Assembly (NCBI GenBank): GCA_964517795.1
Contig: CAZFDE010000005.1
Coordinates: 1-64,000, forward strand
Length of the DNA: 64,000 nt
Source of the DNA: CAZFDE01 sp964517795
Lineage (GTDB): Bacteria; Planctomycetota; Phycisphaerae; Sedimentisphaerales; Anaerobacaceae
Reading direction: 5' to 3'
Below, one piece after another: positions 45,207-55,500 of this stretch. Under the pieces are notes generated by a model. It made no database searches, was not told where the DNA came from, and saw only the letters and a list, made by a program, of their open reading frames with translations. A program made the translations under genes and the position numbers. Position 1 is the stretch's first letter. Every line of letters begins with the position of its first letter.

Positions 45207-46832
45207 TCAGCCGCTGTAGCGGTTGGTCATGGGCAGCCGCCGGTCTTTGCCGAAGGCTTTGGGGGTGATCTTGATTCCCGGCGGACACTGGCGCCGCTTG
45301 TATTCGTTTTTGTCCACCAGCCGAACGACTTTTTTGACCATCTCGGCATCCATGCCCGATTCGATCAGTTCGCGGGCGGACTTGTCCTGCTCCACATAGC
45401 CTTTGAGGATCTCGTCGAGCACTGCGTAATCGGGCAGTGAATCGCTGTCCTTTTGGTCGGGTTTCAATTCCGCGCTGGGCGGGCGGGTAATGACCGCTTT
45501 GGGGATGATCTGGTTTTGGCGGATTTCGTTGATATATCGCGCGAGCTGATAGACGACGGTTTTGGGGATATCCTTGATCACGGCAAATCCGCCGGCCGTG
45601 TCACCATACAGGGTCGAGTACCCGACCGCGGTTTCGCTCTTGTTGCCGGTTGTCAGGACCAGTGCGCCGAACTGATTGCTCAGTGACATCAGCAGTGTGC
45701 CGCGGATTCGGGCCTGCAGGTTTTCGTATGCGATTCCCTGATTGTCCCAGCCGGGAACCGTCGAAAGCGTACTGTCAAACGTCGCCAAGGTCGATTCGAT
45801 CGGGATGCTGTGAAAAATAATACCCAGCCGCTCGGCGAGGATTTTCGCATCGTTTTGGGTGTCCGGACTGTTAAACTGTGTCGGCATGGTGATCCCGATG
45901 ACATTGTCCTTGCCCAATGCTTCTGCGGAAATCGCGGCCACGACGGAGGAATCGATGCCGCCGCTGAGGCCGATCAGGACTTTCTCGAAGCCGTTCTTTC
46001 GGGTATAGTCCCGCGTGCCGAGGATCAGGGCGCGGTAGATCTCTTCCATCGGGTCGGCCGGCTCTGGCTGAGATTTGCGCTGTGGCGAGATTGACACATC
46101 GGGATTTTTACCGCTGATGTCGGCAACCAAGAGGTCTTCCTCGAAGGCGTTGGCCTTAATGACGGTCTGGCCGGAGGAATCGGCCATGATGCTGCGGCCG
46201 TCGAAGATCAGTTCGTCCTGCCCGCCGATCAGGTTACAATAGCAGACCGCACTGTTCATTTCTTGCGCACATTCGCAGACGACCTGTTCGCGGGTCGCGA
46301 TCTTGCCGATATGAAAGGGCGATGCGGAAATGTTGACGATCAGATCACAGGATTTCGGGCCGAGAAATGTCCTCAGCCAGGCGATGTTCCAGATGTCCGC
46401 ACAGATCGTGACGGCGATTCGGATGTTCTTGACTGTGATAAAAACCGGTTTGTCGCCTTTGTCGAAGTAACGTTTTTCGTCGAATACGCCGTAATTAGGC
46501 AGCAGCCCTTTTCGATAGCATTCGGTGATTTTGCCGTTCTCGATGACCGCGGCGCTGTTATAGATCTTTTGTCGGCGCTGGGCGGGATAGCCGAGGATGA
46601 CGGTTTTTTGCTTGCAATGATGTGCGACTTTTTTGACGGCCGCCAGGCAATCCTCGAGGAAATGGCCTTTATGCAGCAGGTCCTCGGGCGGATAGCCGCA
46701 GATTGCCAGTTCCGGAAAGACGACCAGATCGCAGCCGGCTGCGATCGCACGGTCGTAGAATTCGCACATCCTGGCCGCATTGCCCGCCAGGTCGCCGACC
46801 GTCGCATTAAATTGTCCCAGGCCGATACGCAT
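45207..46832 (-). CDS. nadE: glutamine-dependent NAD+ synthetase
   Basis: A 541-residue NAD+ synthetase making NAD from deamido-NAD, ATP and glutamine. The N-terminal nitrilase-type glutaminase has its Glu in FPELAICGYPP, Lys in RKGLLPNYG and Cys in TICADIW. The C-terminal synthetase has the PP-loop LIGLSGGIDSSVVAAI, and KDIPKTVVYQLARYIN. Length matches two-domain bacterial enzymes. It is convergent with the nitroreductase fusion and monocistronic, with its own promoter at 46863-46892. Confidence 0.94.
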   Translation of the reverse strand: MRIGLGQFNATVGDLAGNAARMCEFYDRAIAAGCDLVVFPELAICGYPPEDLLHKGHFLEDCLAAVKKVAHHCKQKTVILGYPAQRRQKIYNSAAVIENGKITECYRKGLLPNYGVFDEKRYFDKGDKPVFITVKNIRIAVTICADIWNIAWLRTFLGPKSCDLIVNISASPFHIGKIATREQVVCECAQEMNSAVCYCNLIGGQDELIFDGRSIMADSSGQTVIKANAFEEDLLVADISGKNPDVSISPQRKSQPEPADPMEEIYRALILGTRDYTRKNGFEKVLIGLSGGIDSSVVAAISAEALGKDNVIGITMPTQFNSPDTQNDAKILAERLGIIFHSIPIESTLATFDSTLSTVPGWDNQGIAYENLQARIRGTLLMSLSNQFGALVLTTGNKSETAVGYSTLYGDTAGGFAVIKDIPKTVVYQLARYINEIRQNQIIPKAVITRPPSAELKPDQKDSDSLPDYAVLDEILKGYVEQDKSARELIESGMDAEMVKKVVRLVDKNEYKRRQCPPGIKITPKAFGKDRRLPMTNRYSG

Positions 46833-46862
46833 CCGAAAACCTCGAAAACCTTTTCTTATGCT

Positions 46863-46892
46863 ATTGTAATAGACTCAACCGGCATGTGCCAA
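46863..46892 (-). promoter_or_regulatory. predicted sigma-70-type promoter of nadE
   Basis: On the minus strand TTGGCA (plus 46887-46892), an 18-base spacer and TACAAT (plus 46863-46868) match -35/-10 boxes. The start would lie about 24 bases before the nadE ATG. A small palindrome GGCA-TG-TGCC overlaps the -35. Confidence 0.45.
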
Positions 46893-47027
46893 CAAAAATA
46901 GTCCGATACCCCCTATATACCGAACAACGGGCTAATGTTTCTGATGAAGTCCTGATTCAACTTTCGAGGATGTTATGTATTATAAAATACCTAAATAAGC
47001 TGATTATTAATTGTAAAGTTTTGCAAT

Positions 47028-47100
<73 letters not shown>

Positions 47101-47106
47101 AACTCT

Positions 47107-48165
47107 TTATTTACAAGCACTTACAGTTATTTTATTTTCTGCTAATTTTTTTTGGTGTCCATATGGTGTCCATACGGAATCCAAACGCTCTATTGCTTGC
47201 TGTACATATTCAGGCGATAAATGCGAGTATCTCATGGTCGTTTTTATCACTTTATGCCCCATCACCTGTTGTACGGTTTTCAAATCTATTCCCTTCATAA
47301 CCAGGTATGACCCGAAGGTATGTCGCAGGTCATGGAAGCGAAAATCTTCTATTTCGGCTTTCTTCAAAGCCGTTGCAAAGCTTTTTTTAATATCTCCAAT
47401 CGCCTGGCCGTCGCCGTTGCAAAAGACATAATCACTTTCTGACTGCTCTGAAAGCTCAGAAAGCTCCCGATAAAGGGTTTTGTTGATCGGAATGACCCTG
47501 AGTTCGTTGTTCTTTGGCTTTTTGACGGTAATCTTGCGATTATGCAGGTCAACATCCTGCCATTTCAAATTAAGCAACTCTCCCCTTCTCATTCCGGTAT
47601 TCAAGGCGGTTATTACGATTGAACGCAGATAACCGTGGCAGGCCTTGATAAGGGCATCGGCTTCATCAGCACTTAAATACCTTAGCCTGCCGGGTGGCTC
47701 TTTCAGGGATTTAACTGATTTTACCGGATTTGTTTTTACATAGTCCCATTCAATAGCCTTTGTGTACATGTGCTTCAAACAGGCCAGTTCCCTATTAACC
47801 GTGGCAGGAGAGACTCTCTCTAGCCTGTCAGCTTTGTATTTTTCGATCATCCGGGGAGTGATATCAAATAAATATCGTCCTTCAAAGGCAGAACTCAATT
47901 GAGCGACACTGAACCTGTCCCGGCGGTTATAAGTTGAAAAAGCCTTGTTGGCCTTGGAAAATGCTAAATACTGTTTTCCATACTCTTCAAAAAGTATCTT
48001 TTTCTCATCGTAAACGCCCAGGTACTCGCCCTTGGCGAGCTTGACGTGGACATCCTTTAGAACCTGCTGGGCCAGCTTCTTTGACGGGCCGATTTTTCTG
48101 CGCTTACGCCGACCCTTGACGTAATAGTCGATATACCAGTTTTTTCCTTTTTTATATACAGCCAT
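47107..48165 (-). CDS. tyrosine recombinase / phage-type integrase
   Basis: A 352-residue site-specific recombinase. The N-terminal arm-binding part (MAVYKKGKNWYIDYYVKG) and SAM-like core-binding domain (about 60-155) precede the catalytic domain with the conserved residues: Arg in NTGMRRGELLNLKW, HDLRHTF (His-x-x-Arg-His), GHKVIKTTMRYSHLS with the nucleophilic Tyr. It catalyses strand exchange between attP and an attB, here presumably within tRNA-Arg. The gene is transcribed toward the tRNA on the same strand with a 6-base gap, so read-through could add to tRNA transcription. Start ATG at 48165. Confidence 0.92.
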   Translation of the reverse strand: MAVYKKGKNWYIDYYVKGRRKRRKIGPSKKLAQQVLKDVHVKLAKGEYLGVYDEKKILFEEYGKQYLAFSKANKAFSTYNRRDRFSVAQLSSAFEGRYLFDITPRMIEKYKADRLERVSPATVNRELACLKHMYTKAIEWDYVKTNPVKSVKSLKEPPGRLRYLSADEADALIKACHGYLRSIVITALNTGMRRGELLNLKWQDVDLHNRKITVKKPKNNELRVIPINKTLYRELSELSEQSESDYVFCNGDGQAIGDIKKSFATALKKAEIEDFRFHDLRHTFGSYLVMKGIDLKTVQQVMGHKVIKTTMRYSHLSPEYVQQAIERLDSVWTPYGHQKKLAENKITVSACK

Positions 48166-48196
48166 CTTTCGGATTTACCTTGAGTCAGACTTTTCA

Positions 48197-51100
48197 TTAG
48201 TCATCAAGTATATCATAACTTTCCTCTTTTTGAAGCCTTTTTTCCAGCCACTTCTCCAAATCTTTTACCCTGTACCTATTATTGCCGCCCACTTTGATGT
48301 ACGGGATTTTTCTTTGGTTGCCCCACATGTAAAGAGTTGACGGAGCTACCCCGAGATACGCAGCAGCTTCTTTTACATTCAATAATTCTTTCTGTTTTTT
48401 AATTTGGCCAGAAACAATGGGCTTTTCAGAAACAATAGAGCCTCCCGTGGTATGGAAAAAGTGCTTTATGCTTTCAGGAGAATAGAAATAGATGCGTTCT
48501 TTTTCTTTTGAGTTAAAGGTTTGCTTTACCAACCTTTTGATTTCAGCTAACAGCTTATCATCTGAGCTTACAGCCAAAATATAGTCGTAACCAGCTTGGA
48601 GGCATTTTTTGATATTTTCTTTTTCGTGTTTGGGCTTTGTGGTACTGGCTATCTCAACGGCTACCTTAATATCATCTTTCTTTAGCTCTACATCAACACT
48701 TTCTAAAGAACGCGGAATTTTCTTTTCAATATCAGCTTTCCAGCCAAATACCTTAGCTTGCTCTGCTATACTTTCTTGAAGCTGTTGATGAACATCCCCA
48801 CCTTTTCCCCTGGTTGTGAGTTTTTGGGCCAGAGCCTGTCCTTTTTCAGTTAAAACAAGTTCTTTTGCCAGCCTTCCTCTTTTGCCTTTTCTGGTTTCCT
48901 GCTGAACTACAAGCCCCTTTTCAATCAGGCTGTTCTTCAATTTATCGCCCTTGTAGCCGCTCAATTTCAAAGCCTTGTATATCTTGGTTACGAACTTTCC
49001 GCTATGAGAGTCAATAAACTTCAAAAATCCTTGCTCTTGGAGCGATAATTCAGATTTTGGCTTAGCCGCTTTTTCTTTTGGAGCGGGCTTTTTTGCTCGA
49101 ATAGTTGGCGTCTCAACAGCAGGAGCCTTTTCTTTTAAAGCTTCCTCTTGCCAATCCAATAACTGCTCAAGCTCTTTTCTGCTCTTTGCGTACTTTTTAC
49201 GAGAAAGCTCGATTATCTTTTCTTTGCGCTCAAGGCCAAGTTGATGTGGCACATTTTCCGGTAAGTAAGTCTCTATATTAAAATCATAATCTGATTTATC
49301 TACCCTGACTATGGCCTCACCAACATCCAGATTCGTCAAATCCTTCGCCTCAAAGTAAGAAAAACCTTCTTCAAGCTTTTTAGCATCGAAATCTCCCAGG
49401 CCGAAACAAATCCTGGTACCCGGATTTGATCTCACAGAACTTGCCAATTCGGGATTTTGACTCCAAAGTTGTTTCAATTCCTGATGGGTCACTATGAGGC
49501 CAAGCCTGTATTTCCGAGCTTCGGATAAGATTTCTGTCATCGATTGGGTAGCGAAATTCTGAAACTCATCGACATAAAGGTAAAAGTCTTTTCGTTTTTC
49601 TTCTGGTTGAGCTTGTCTTGCCATGGCAGCCTGATGGAACTTGGTAACGAGTAACGCTCCTAACAGATACGAAACACCTTTACTAACCATTCCTTGGGAG
49701 AGGTTGGCGAGGAAGATTTTCTTTGTGTCCATTATTTTCTGGAAGTCCAGGCCTTCTTTTTGAATAACCATGTTGCGGATTGACTTTCGACGAAGAAACT
49801 CATTTAAACGTGTCAGAATCGGTGAGCACGCATTCGGACGCAGCATTGGAAACTGCTTTTTCCAATAATATATAACCTGTTGGTCTGTGACTGTTTTCAA
49901 AAAGTCCCTTCGGAAGCTGTTATCAACCAGAAAATGTTGCAAGTCAATTAGTGTGCCGCCTTTTTCGCTTTCCAGAAAAGCTAATATGGCATTGGCGAAA
50001 ACTGAGTTCATCTGGTCGCCCCAGCTTGTCGATAGTCTGCGAAAAACACCGACTAAGTCCGAGGAAAGCAGGGTTTTTTCTTGCTCAGAGTGTGCAGATA
50101 AAACATTCAGCCCCACAGGGTAATTTGAGTCCGCAGCATCAAGCAAAATCACGTCATCGAATCTTTCTTCGGGTACATAGGGCATGATGTGTTCGATAAG
50201 GTCACCGTGCGGATCCAAAACAGCAATCCCATTGCCTTGCTGTATATCCTGGCGAATCATATTCAAAAACAAGGTAGATTTACCCCTGCCCGTAGTGCCG
50301 ATGATATAGGTATGTCGCCGCCTTTGAATCGGGCTTAAGGTAACTTCTATTTCTTTGCCCTGGTGGACGTTTTTACCGAGCACCAACTTGTGGCCAGAAA
50401 CAATAGAAGGTGCTTGTTTGGTTCTCTTTATTTCCCGTTTCAGCTTGGCGGTCTTTACTGAAACAGAAGGCAGATGAACAAGCGAAAGTAACTCTGCTGT
50501 ATTTAACAACATCCCTGTCCTGTGGCTTTGCCTGTAGTATAAATCGTCAAAGTGAAGGTCGTGAGTGTAGGCTTCATCGGTATCTAAAGGGATAAGCTCA
50601 TTACTCGGCGGATTCGAGACCTGCTGCAATCCCGCTGCCAGGCCTTTTGTAATCTCCCAGGCCCGGGCTTCAGATTGACTGGAACCTGCTACCCTGATAA
50701 CCGCAGCCAACAATGGCTTATTTATCTTTTCTTGAGCTAGTTTTATCATTTCAGGACTATCGGTAAAAAAGTTACCGCCTTCACAGTCTGTTAATGATTT
50801 CAAGATGTTTTCATGCCAGGGATTCCTAACCGGTTCAAATAGAATCTGGAACATTGCCATTTCACCTTCAGCTAAATTTTCCATTGAACCTACAATGCCG
50901 GTCAAGGGATCAGGTTCAAAACCACGAAATGCCTTCAAAGGCCTCATAAACTCTTGAGATAAACCAAAGTCAACTATCACAGAAGGATTGTTTCTATCTA
51001 ACCTGCACTTTGGCTGTTGATTCTCGTACAAGGCGGCGTCAGGAAAATATGCTTTTAGCTGCTGGATAACTGTTGAAAAATCAGGTTCTCGGCAAATGAC

Positions 51101-51559
51101 CTGGAATGAAATCTCCTCGAAACAGCCCACAATTTCAAAGCTGACCGGAAATTTGCAGTATCTAAGGTTTAGCAGAAATTGTTCAGTGTAGTCGAAATCT
51201 ATTTTTTGACCTTCGGGTACAGAGACAGTGACACTGGTCAAAGGCGCACTTTCTGTAAGAAATTCCGGTCCTTGGCTGAAGAAATAATCTTTTGACTTCT
51301 CTTGTTCTTCGGAGCTTGCGAACTTATTTTTAACTTTTTCTGCAAAGCTGGTTAAAAGGGATGGTTTTCTGCCGTCATCTACGATTGGTTCTCTTGTGAA
51401 AACACTCGAAATGAAAGGGATGAAGGGCGGCTCTAATCGGACAGGGAAATCCCAGAGCAGCCAGCCCCTGCCTCTTTGCTCCCATTTGTAAAAATCCTCT
51501 GTAAGCTGCTCTGAAAGAGTTTTTTGGTTTTCATTCTGTTCTAAAGGCTCGTTTGCCAT
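48197..51559 (-). CDS. HerA/TraG-like DNA-translocating ATPase with nuclease-like and HTH C-terminal parts
   Basis: A 1120-residue multidomain protein. About residues 415-720 are a type IV coupling-protein/HerA-type P-loop domain: Walker A GTTGRGKSTLFL (near 421), VLDPHGDLIEHI, and Walker B FYLYVDEFQNF (about 659-669). An N-terminal part (1-400) of unknown fold contains no clear membrane span. A basic linker with a winged-helix-like section (about 860-950) follows. Residues about 960-1035 (SVDVELKKDD, VAVEIAST) resemble a PD-(D/E)XK nuclease core. A C-terminal excisionase-type HTH (LLNVKEAAAYLGVAPSTLYM) ends the protein. It is likely to pump or process DNA in transfer of the element. The partner 51568 gene lies 8 bases upstream. 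Confidence 0.75.
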   Translation of the reverse strand: MANEPLEQNENQKTLSEQLTEDFYKWEQRGRGWLLWDFPVRLEPPFIPFISSVFTREPIVDDGRKPSLLTSFAEKVKNKFASSEEQEKSKDYFFSQGPEFLTESAPLTSVTVSVPEGQKIDFDYTEQFLLNLRYCKFPVSFEIVGCFEEISFQVICREPDFSTVIQQLKAYFPDAALYENQQPKCRLDRNNPSVIVDFGLSQEFMRPLKAFRGFEPDPLTGIVGSMENLAEGEMAMFQILFEPVRNPWHENILKSLTDCEGGNFFTDSPEMIKLAQEKINKPLLAAVIRVAGSSQSEARAWEITKGLAAGLQQVSNPPSNELIPLDTDEAYTHDLHFDDLYYRQSHRTGMLLNTAELLSLVHLPSVSVKTAKLKREIKRTKQAPSIVSGHKLVLGKNVHQGKEIEVTLSPIQRRRHTYIIGTTGRGKSTLFLNMIRQDIQQGNGIAVLDPHGDLIEHIMPYVPEERFDDVILLDAADSNYPVGLNVLSAHSEQEKTLLSSDLVGVFRRLSTSWGDQMNSVFANAILAFLESEKGGTLIDLQHFLVDNSFRRDFLKTVTDQQVIYYWKKQFPMLRPNACSPILTRLNEFLRRKSIRNMVIQKEGLDFQKIMDTKKIFLANLSQGMVSKGVSYLLGALLVTKFHQAAMARQAQPEEKRKDFYLYVDEFQNFATQSMTEILSEARKYRLGLIVTHQELKQLWSQNPELASSVRSNPGTRICFGLGDFDAKKLEEGFSYFEAKDLTNLDVGEAIVRVDKSDYDFNIETYLPENVPHQLGLERKEKIIELSRKKYAKSRKELEQLLDWQEEALKEKAPAVETPTIRAKKPAPKEKAAKPKSELSLQEQGFLKFIDSHSGKFVTKIYKALKLSGYKGDKLKNSLIEKGLVVQQETRKGKRGRLAKELVLTEKGQALAQKLTTRGKGGDVHQQLQESIAEQAKVFGWKADIEKKIPRSLESVDVELKKDDIKVAVEIASTTKPKHEKENIKKCLQAGYDYILAVSSDDKLLAEIKRLVKQTFNSKEKERIYFYSPESIKHFFHTTGGSIVSEKPIVSGQIKKQKELLNVKEAAAYLGVAPSTLYMWGNQRKIPYIKVGGNNRYRVKDLEKWLEKRLQKEESYDILDD

Positions 51560-51567
51560 AACCTATT

Positions 51568-52077
51568 TTAACGGCTAAGAATATCTTTCAAGATAGGCTT
51601 TTTCTGCTCTTCTGTAAGCTGTCTAAGCCCTTTGGCATCAACTACATTGTCAACCACTTCCAAAACCGCTGTATGAACCGAATCCCTGAACATCATAGCC
51701 GTATCCAGGGTGTAAAAGGTTTCACGCCGAGAACTGAGCCAGGCCAGCAGGCCAATGGGTGGCAGCAGCCAGAGCAGTAATACCTGCTTTTTAGACAGTT
51801 TTCGCCTCGTGCCCAACCACCAGGAAACAAAAAAGCCGGTACCGAAAGGTGCTGCACAAATATCGAAGATATATTCGTTACGAACGACCCTCAGATACTC
51901 TCTTTTTGCAGATAATACGCCTGCTTCTTTGTAGCTGATGCGTGAGATTTTGACTCCGGGCAATTTCCGGGAGTTGATGGCCTGTTCCATTTGGGAGTAA
52001 ATTTGCTGAGGAGATTCCTGGAGTCCTTCGATGAGTTGGTGCCAGTGCGACAGAATTACAGAAGCTTTTCTTGCCAT
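51568..52077 (-). CDS. small membrane-associated protein of unknown function
   Basis: A 169-residue protein not matched to a known family. The middle has two hydrophobic segments, roughly residues 75-87 and 98-113 (IFDICAAPFGTGFFVSWWLG and VLLLWLLPPIGLLAWL) around a basic TRRKLSKKQ. N- and C-terminal parts are soluble and charged. It is transcribed just before the HerA/TraG-like ATPase (8-base gap), so it may dock that ATPase to the membrane. A near-consensus Shine-Dalgarno (GGAGGT) precedes its start. Confidence 0.65.
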   Translation of the reverse strand: MARKASVILSHWHQLIEGLQESPQQIYSQMEQAINSRKLPGVKISRISYKEAGVLSAKREYLRVVRNEYIFDICAAPFGTGFFVSWWLGTRRKLSKKQVLLLWLLPPIGLLAWLSSRRETFYTLDTAMMFRDSVHTAVLEVVDNVVDAKGLRQLTEEQKKPILKDILSR

Positions 52078-52251
52078 TTTTATACCTCCAATTGAAATAA
52101 CATTTACACCAGAATTTTAAGGGCAAACGCTTTTAAAATCAAGGAAGAGAACAAGTTACAATGTTTCGTGGCAATATCTGCTTATCATAAATTTTTCTAA
52201 CCCACTATGCTTTATAGATTTATAACTTTATGAGGCCGCAATTCTTTTAAC

Positions 52252-52279
52252 TTGACTATGCCCAGATTTTGATTATGAT
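52252..52279 (+). promoter_or_regulatory. predicted promoter of the candidate defence operon
   Basis: TTGACT (52252-52257), a 16-base spacer and TATGAT (52274-52279), each one mismatch from consensus, lie in the divergent intergenic region. Transcription would begin about 45 bases before the HTH gene. Confidence 0.55.
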
Positions 52280-52330
52280 TTACCCAATCCTTTCATTTTT
52301 TATTGGACAATATTTTCAGGGAGCAAAATT

Positions 52331-52507
52331 ATGCCTGAAGACAGATGGTATTCAGTCGAAGAAATCGCAGAGTATTTGGGCGTGAAAAGGGACACTCTCT
52401 ACAAATGGATCATTCGCAAGAAAATGCCTGCCCACAAGGTCGGGCGATTGTGGAAGTTTCGTAAAAAAGAAGTCGATAAATGGGTTAAGACGGGTAAATC
52501 AGCTTAA
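52331..52507 (+). CDS. excisionase-type helix-turn-helix DNA-binding protein
   Basis: A 58-residue winged HTH of the MerR/excisionase (BldC-like) family: WYSVEEIAEYLGVKRDTLYK, then IIRKKMPAHKVG, WKF and a final helix EVDKWVK. AGGGAG (52318-52323) precedes the ATG. The stop overlaps nothing but lies one base before the next ATG, so it is the leader gene of the operon and a natural candidate regulator or an Xis-like factor. It resembles the HTH at the C-terminus of the 48197-51559 ATPase. Small proteins of this kind are common at the start of restriction-modification and defence operons. Confidence 0.85.
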   Translation: MPEDRWYSVEEIAEYLGVKRDTLYKWIIRKKMPAHKVGRLWKFRKKEVDKWVKTGKSA

Positions 52508-52508
52508 A

Positions 52509-55500
52509 ATGTCGGACTTTCTCGAACAATCTGTTGATATTCTCAAGCTTGGCACTAAGGAATTGCATGCGTTGAGGCTTTTAAAAGTTGAAAGTATTAA
52601 AGATTTTATAAAGCTTAAGCTCAATAGCGACCTTATGCCGAGAGGGTATGGGTATTTTACGTATAAATCGCTTCAGAAAACTCAAAAGAAATTACTTAAA
52701 AAGCAACATATTTTAGTTCAGAAAACGAATCGTGATAAAACTCAAATATTTTCAGAGATATTAAATAGAGTCAACGTTAGAACACAACATTGCCTTCGTA
52801 GATTAGGCGTAATTACACTCCAAGGTTTTCTTGAATTAACGGATGAGGATGTTTTGGGTTGCAAAGGGGCAGGACAGAAAGTTTTATCTGAAATAAAAAT
52901 GATCCAAAATGATTATATACATCTGAGATCATTTGATAGTAATAGTTTTCTGAGTACTCCCGCTAATCATGAAATATTTAAGAATTTGCCTTTGTTTTCT
53001 AGTAAACCATTACCAATTACCGATGTAGAGTTGAATTCGTCATATTTCCCATATTTAAAGGTCGAACAGATACAATTACCTGATTGGACAAGTCAATATT
53101 TAAAACAAATGAATATAAAAACTTTTGGTGAATTGTTATTGACCCCAGGAGAAGAATTTTTGCAACTTTCCGGATTCGGAACAAATAAACTGCATGAACT
53201 TAAGCAAGCTGCATATCTTTTTCTTAGCTGTAACATAGAACAAAAGGGCGCCAAAGATAAAAAAGAAATATTCAAAGACGTAATCCAAACAATGAGCGTT
53301 AGGACACAAAATATTTTGAAAAGATTAGAGGTAAATACAACTAAAGAGTTGCTTTTCCTTACAGATCAAGAAATTATACATTGTAAAGGAGCGGGATACA
53401 AGGTTTTATCTGAAATAAAACTGTTTCAAAAAAAATATCGGCATCTTAAATCTATCCCTCTAGTGGATTGTTTACGTAGCCCTGCAAACAAAGAAAACAT
53501 AAAGTTTTTACCTTTATTTTCTAATGAACCTTTAGCTGAAAATAATATAGATTTGCATCCATCATATCTTCCAATAAAAAAATTATCTGAAATAATGTTT
53601 CCATCAAGAGCTACAAAATTGTTCAAAAATTTGAAGATTAGAACTATTGGGGAGCTTTTACTGACTCCACCACAAACTTTTATTGACCAAGACAATGTGG
53701 GAATAATAACTATAAAGCAAATTAGGGAGAAAATTGAAAATTGTATTTTAAATAATCAAAATCATATTAATATTTTTAATAAAAGCTTTTCCTCAACTGA
53801 CTTATTGAAGAATTTTACGCAAACAGCTCTTACAACGCGAGAAAGAAAAGTAATTCTGCTTAGAGCGGGGGTATTTGACTCAGTCAATACATTAGAACAA
53901 ATTGCAAAACACTTAAGACTAACACGAGAAAGAATCCGTCAAATACAAAGTAAAGCCGAAAAAAAATTAAGACATCCCTCTAATATCAAGTTGCTTAATA
54001 AATTACAAAACAATATTGAACAAATTATTAAATATTCCGGTGGCAGGATATTACTGAGTGAATTGGCAAAGAAATTGGATTATGAATTGAGTTGGGATAA
54101 GCCCAGCAAAATATCAGTAATTGATTTCATCATTAGCCTATTTGGAAATATGAAAACTGACAACGAGATCGTTTATTTAGATGATTTTCCATGTAGATAT
54201 TGCAATGCAGCCAAAGACGCAATTGAAAATAAAATGCGATTGTCCTTTGAGGTTAATATAAAAGACATATCCGATAAAACTAAAGAATTTTGCTCTTCGC
54301 AAGACTGTAAACTTTTTGATCAGGAAAAAACAAATTTTTCCTGCATTTTTATAAAGCATTATATTGCCAATAGGCCAAAGCTACGGAAACTTTATTCGTG
54401 TCATAATAACCTTATCTGCAAGGCAGAGCTTAAATGTCTAAAATATGGGCCAAAACATCTTGCAGTCGAACAAATTCTTAAAGACTCTCGGAAGCCCTTG
54501 CATTTTACCGAAATAACTTCGATATATAAAGATTATCGTCCTGAAGAAAAGGTTTCAGACCAATCGATCTATGGAATATTAGGCAATTTGAATAAAGCTG
54601 TGCTTTGGGATCGGGGAACTTTTATACATTATGATTATATTCTTTTTGACACTGAATTTACTGATGATGTTTCTGATTGGCTATTTTTAAATTTACGTAA
54701 TGGGTTGAGTTTTATTTCTATTTCAGGAGCGTACTCAACATTTAAAAAGAGATGTAAAAAACTTAATATAAAATCAGAGATGGCTTTATATTCATACCTA
54801 AGGTTAGAAAGACCCAAAAAACTTTTTTTGAATAAATACCCATTCATTACAAGAACAAACCGTAAAATATCTGTTCAAGATTTTTTGGTAGATTATGTGA
54901 AAGCACGAGACGGGGAAATACCTTTGAACGAGCTAAAAGAGCACTTGAAAACGTATGGCTTTAAAAATCATTTAGGAAATATGTTAAGAAATGTTCCGAG
55001 TCTATTAATAGCAGACAATAATAAAATAATACATGTTGATAATTTAAATATAACGTCGCCCAGATTTTATAAAATATGCAAGTATGCTCAAAGCCTGTTG
55101 CTTAACTCAAATATTATTAGTGTCCAAAAAGTATATAAAGACAAAATGATAAGCTGCAAACTACTTGGTATAAATGGCCCTCGTTTGTTGTTTTCTTGTT
55201 TCCAAAACTTTGGCCAACAATTCATAATTACAGGGCGTTATCCGCAATTAAAGAGTTTAGATAAAAAACATCTTAAAGGATTAGGTATTAGGACAGAATT
55301 TGAAGACTACCTTAAAAAACACGGCACCTGTAGCAAAGAAGGATTGATTGAACATTTTGTTGAAAAAATGGGCTACAGTGAAGGCTCAATTGAGGCTGCC
55401 GTTTATTACTTAGATGACATTTTACTTTACACTCCTAATTGTTACATAAATAGGACTAATTTGGGTTGGAGTCAGAAACAGTACAATAAATTATTACAAA

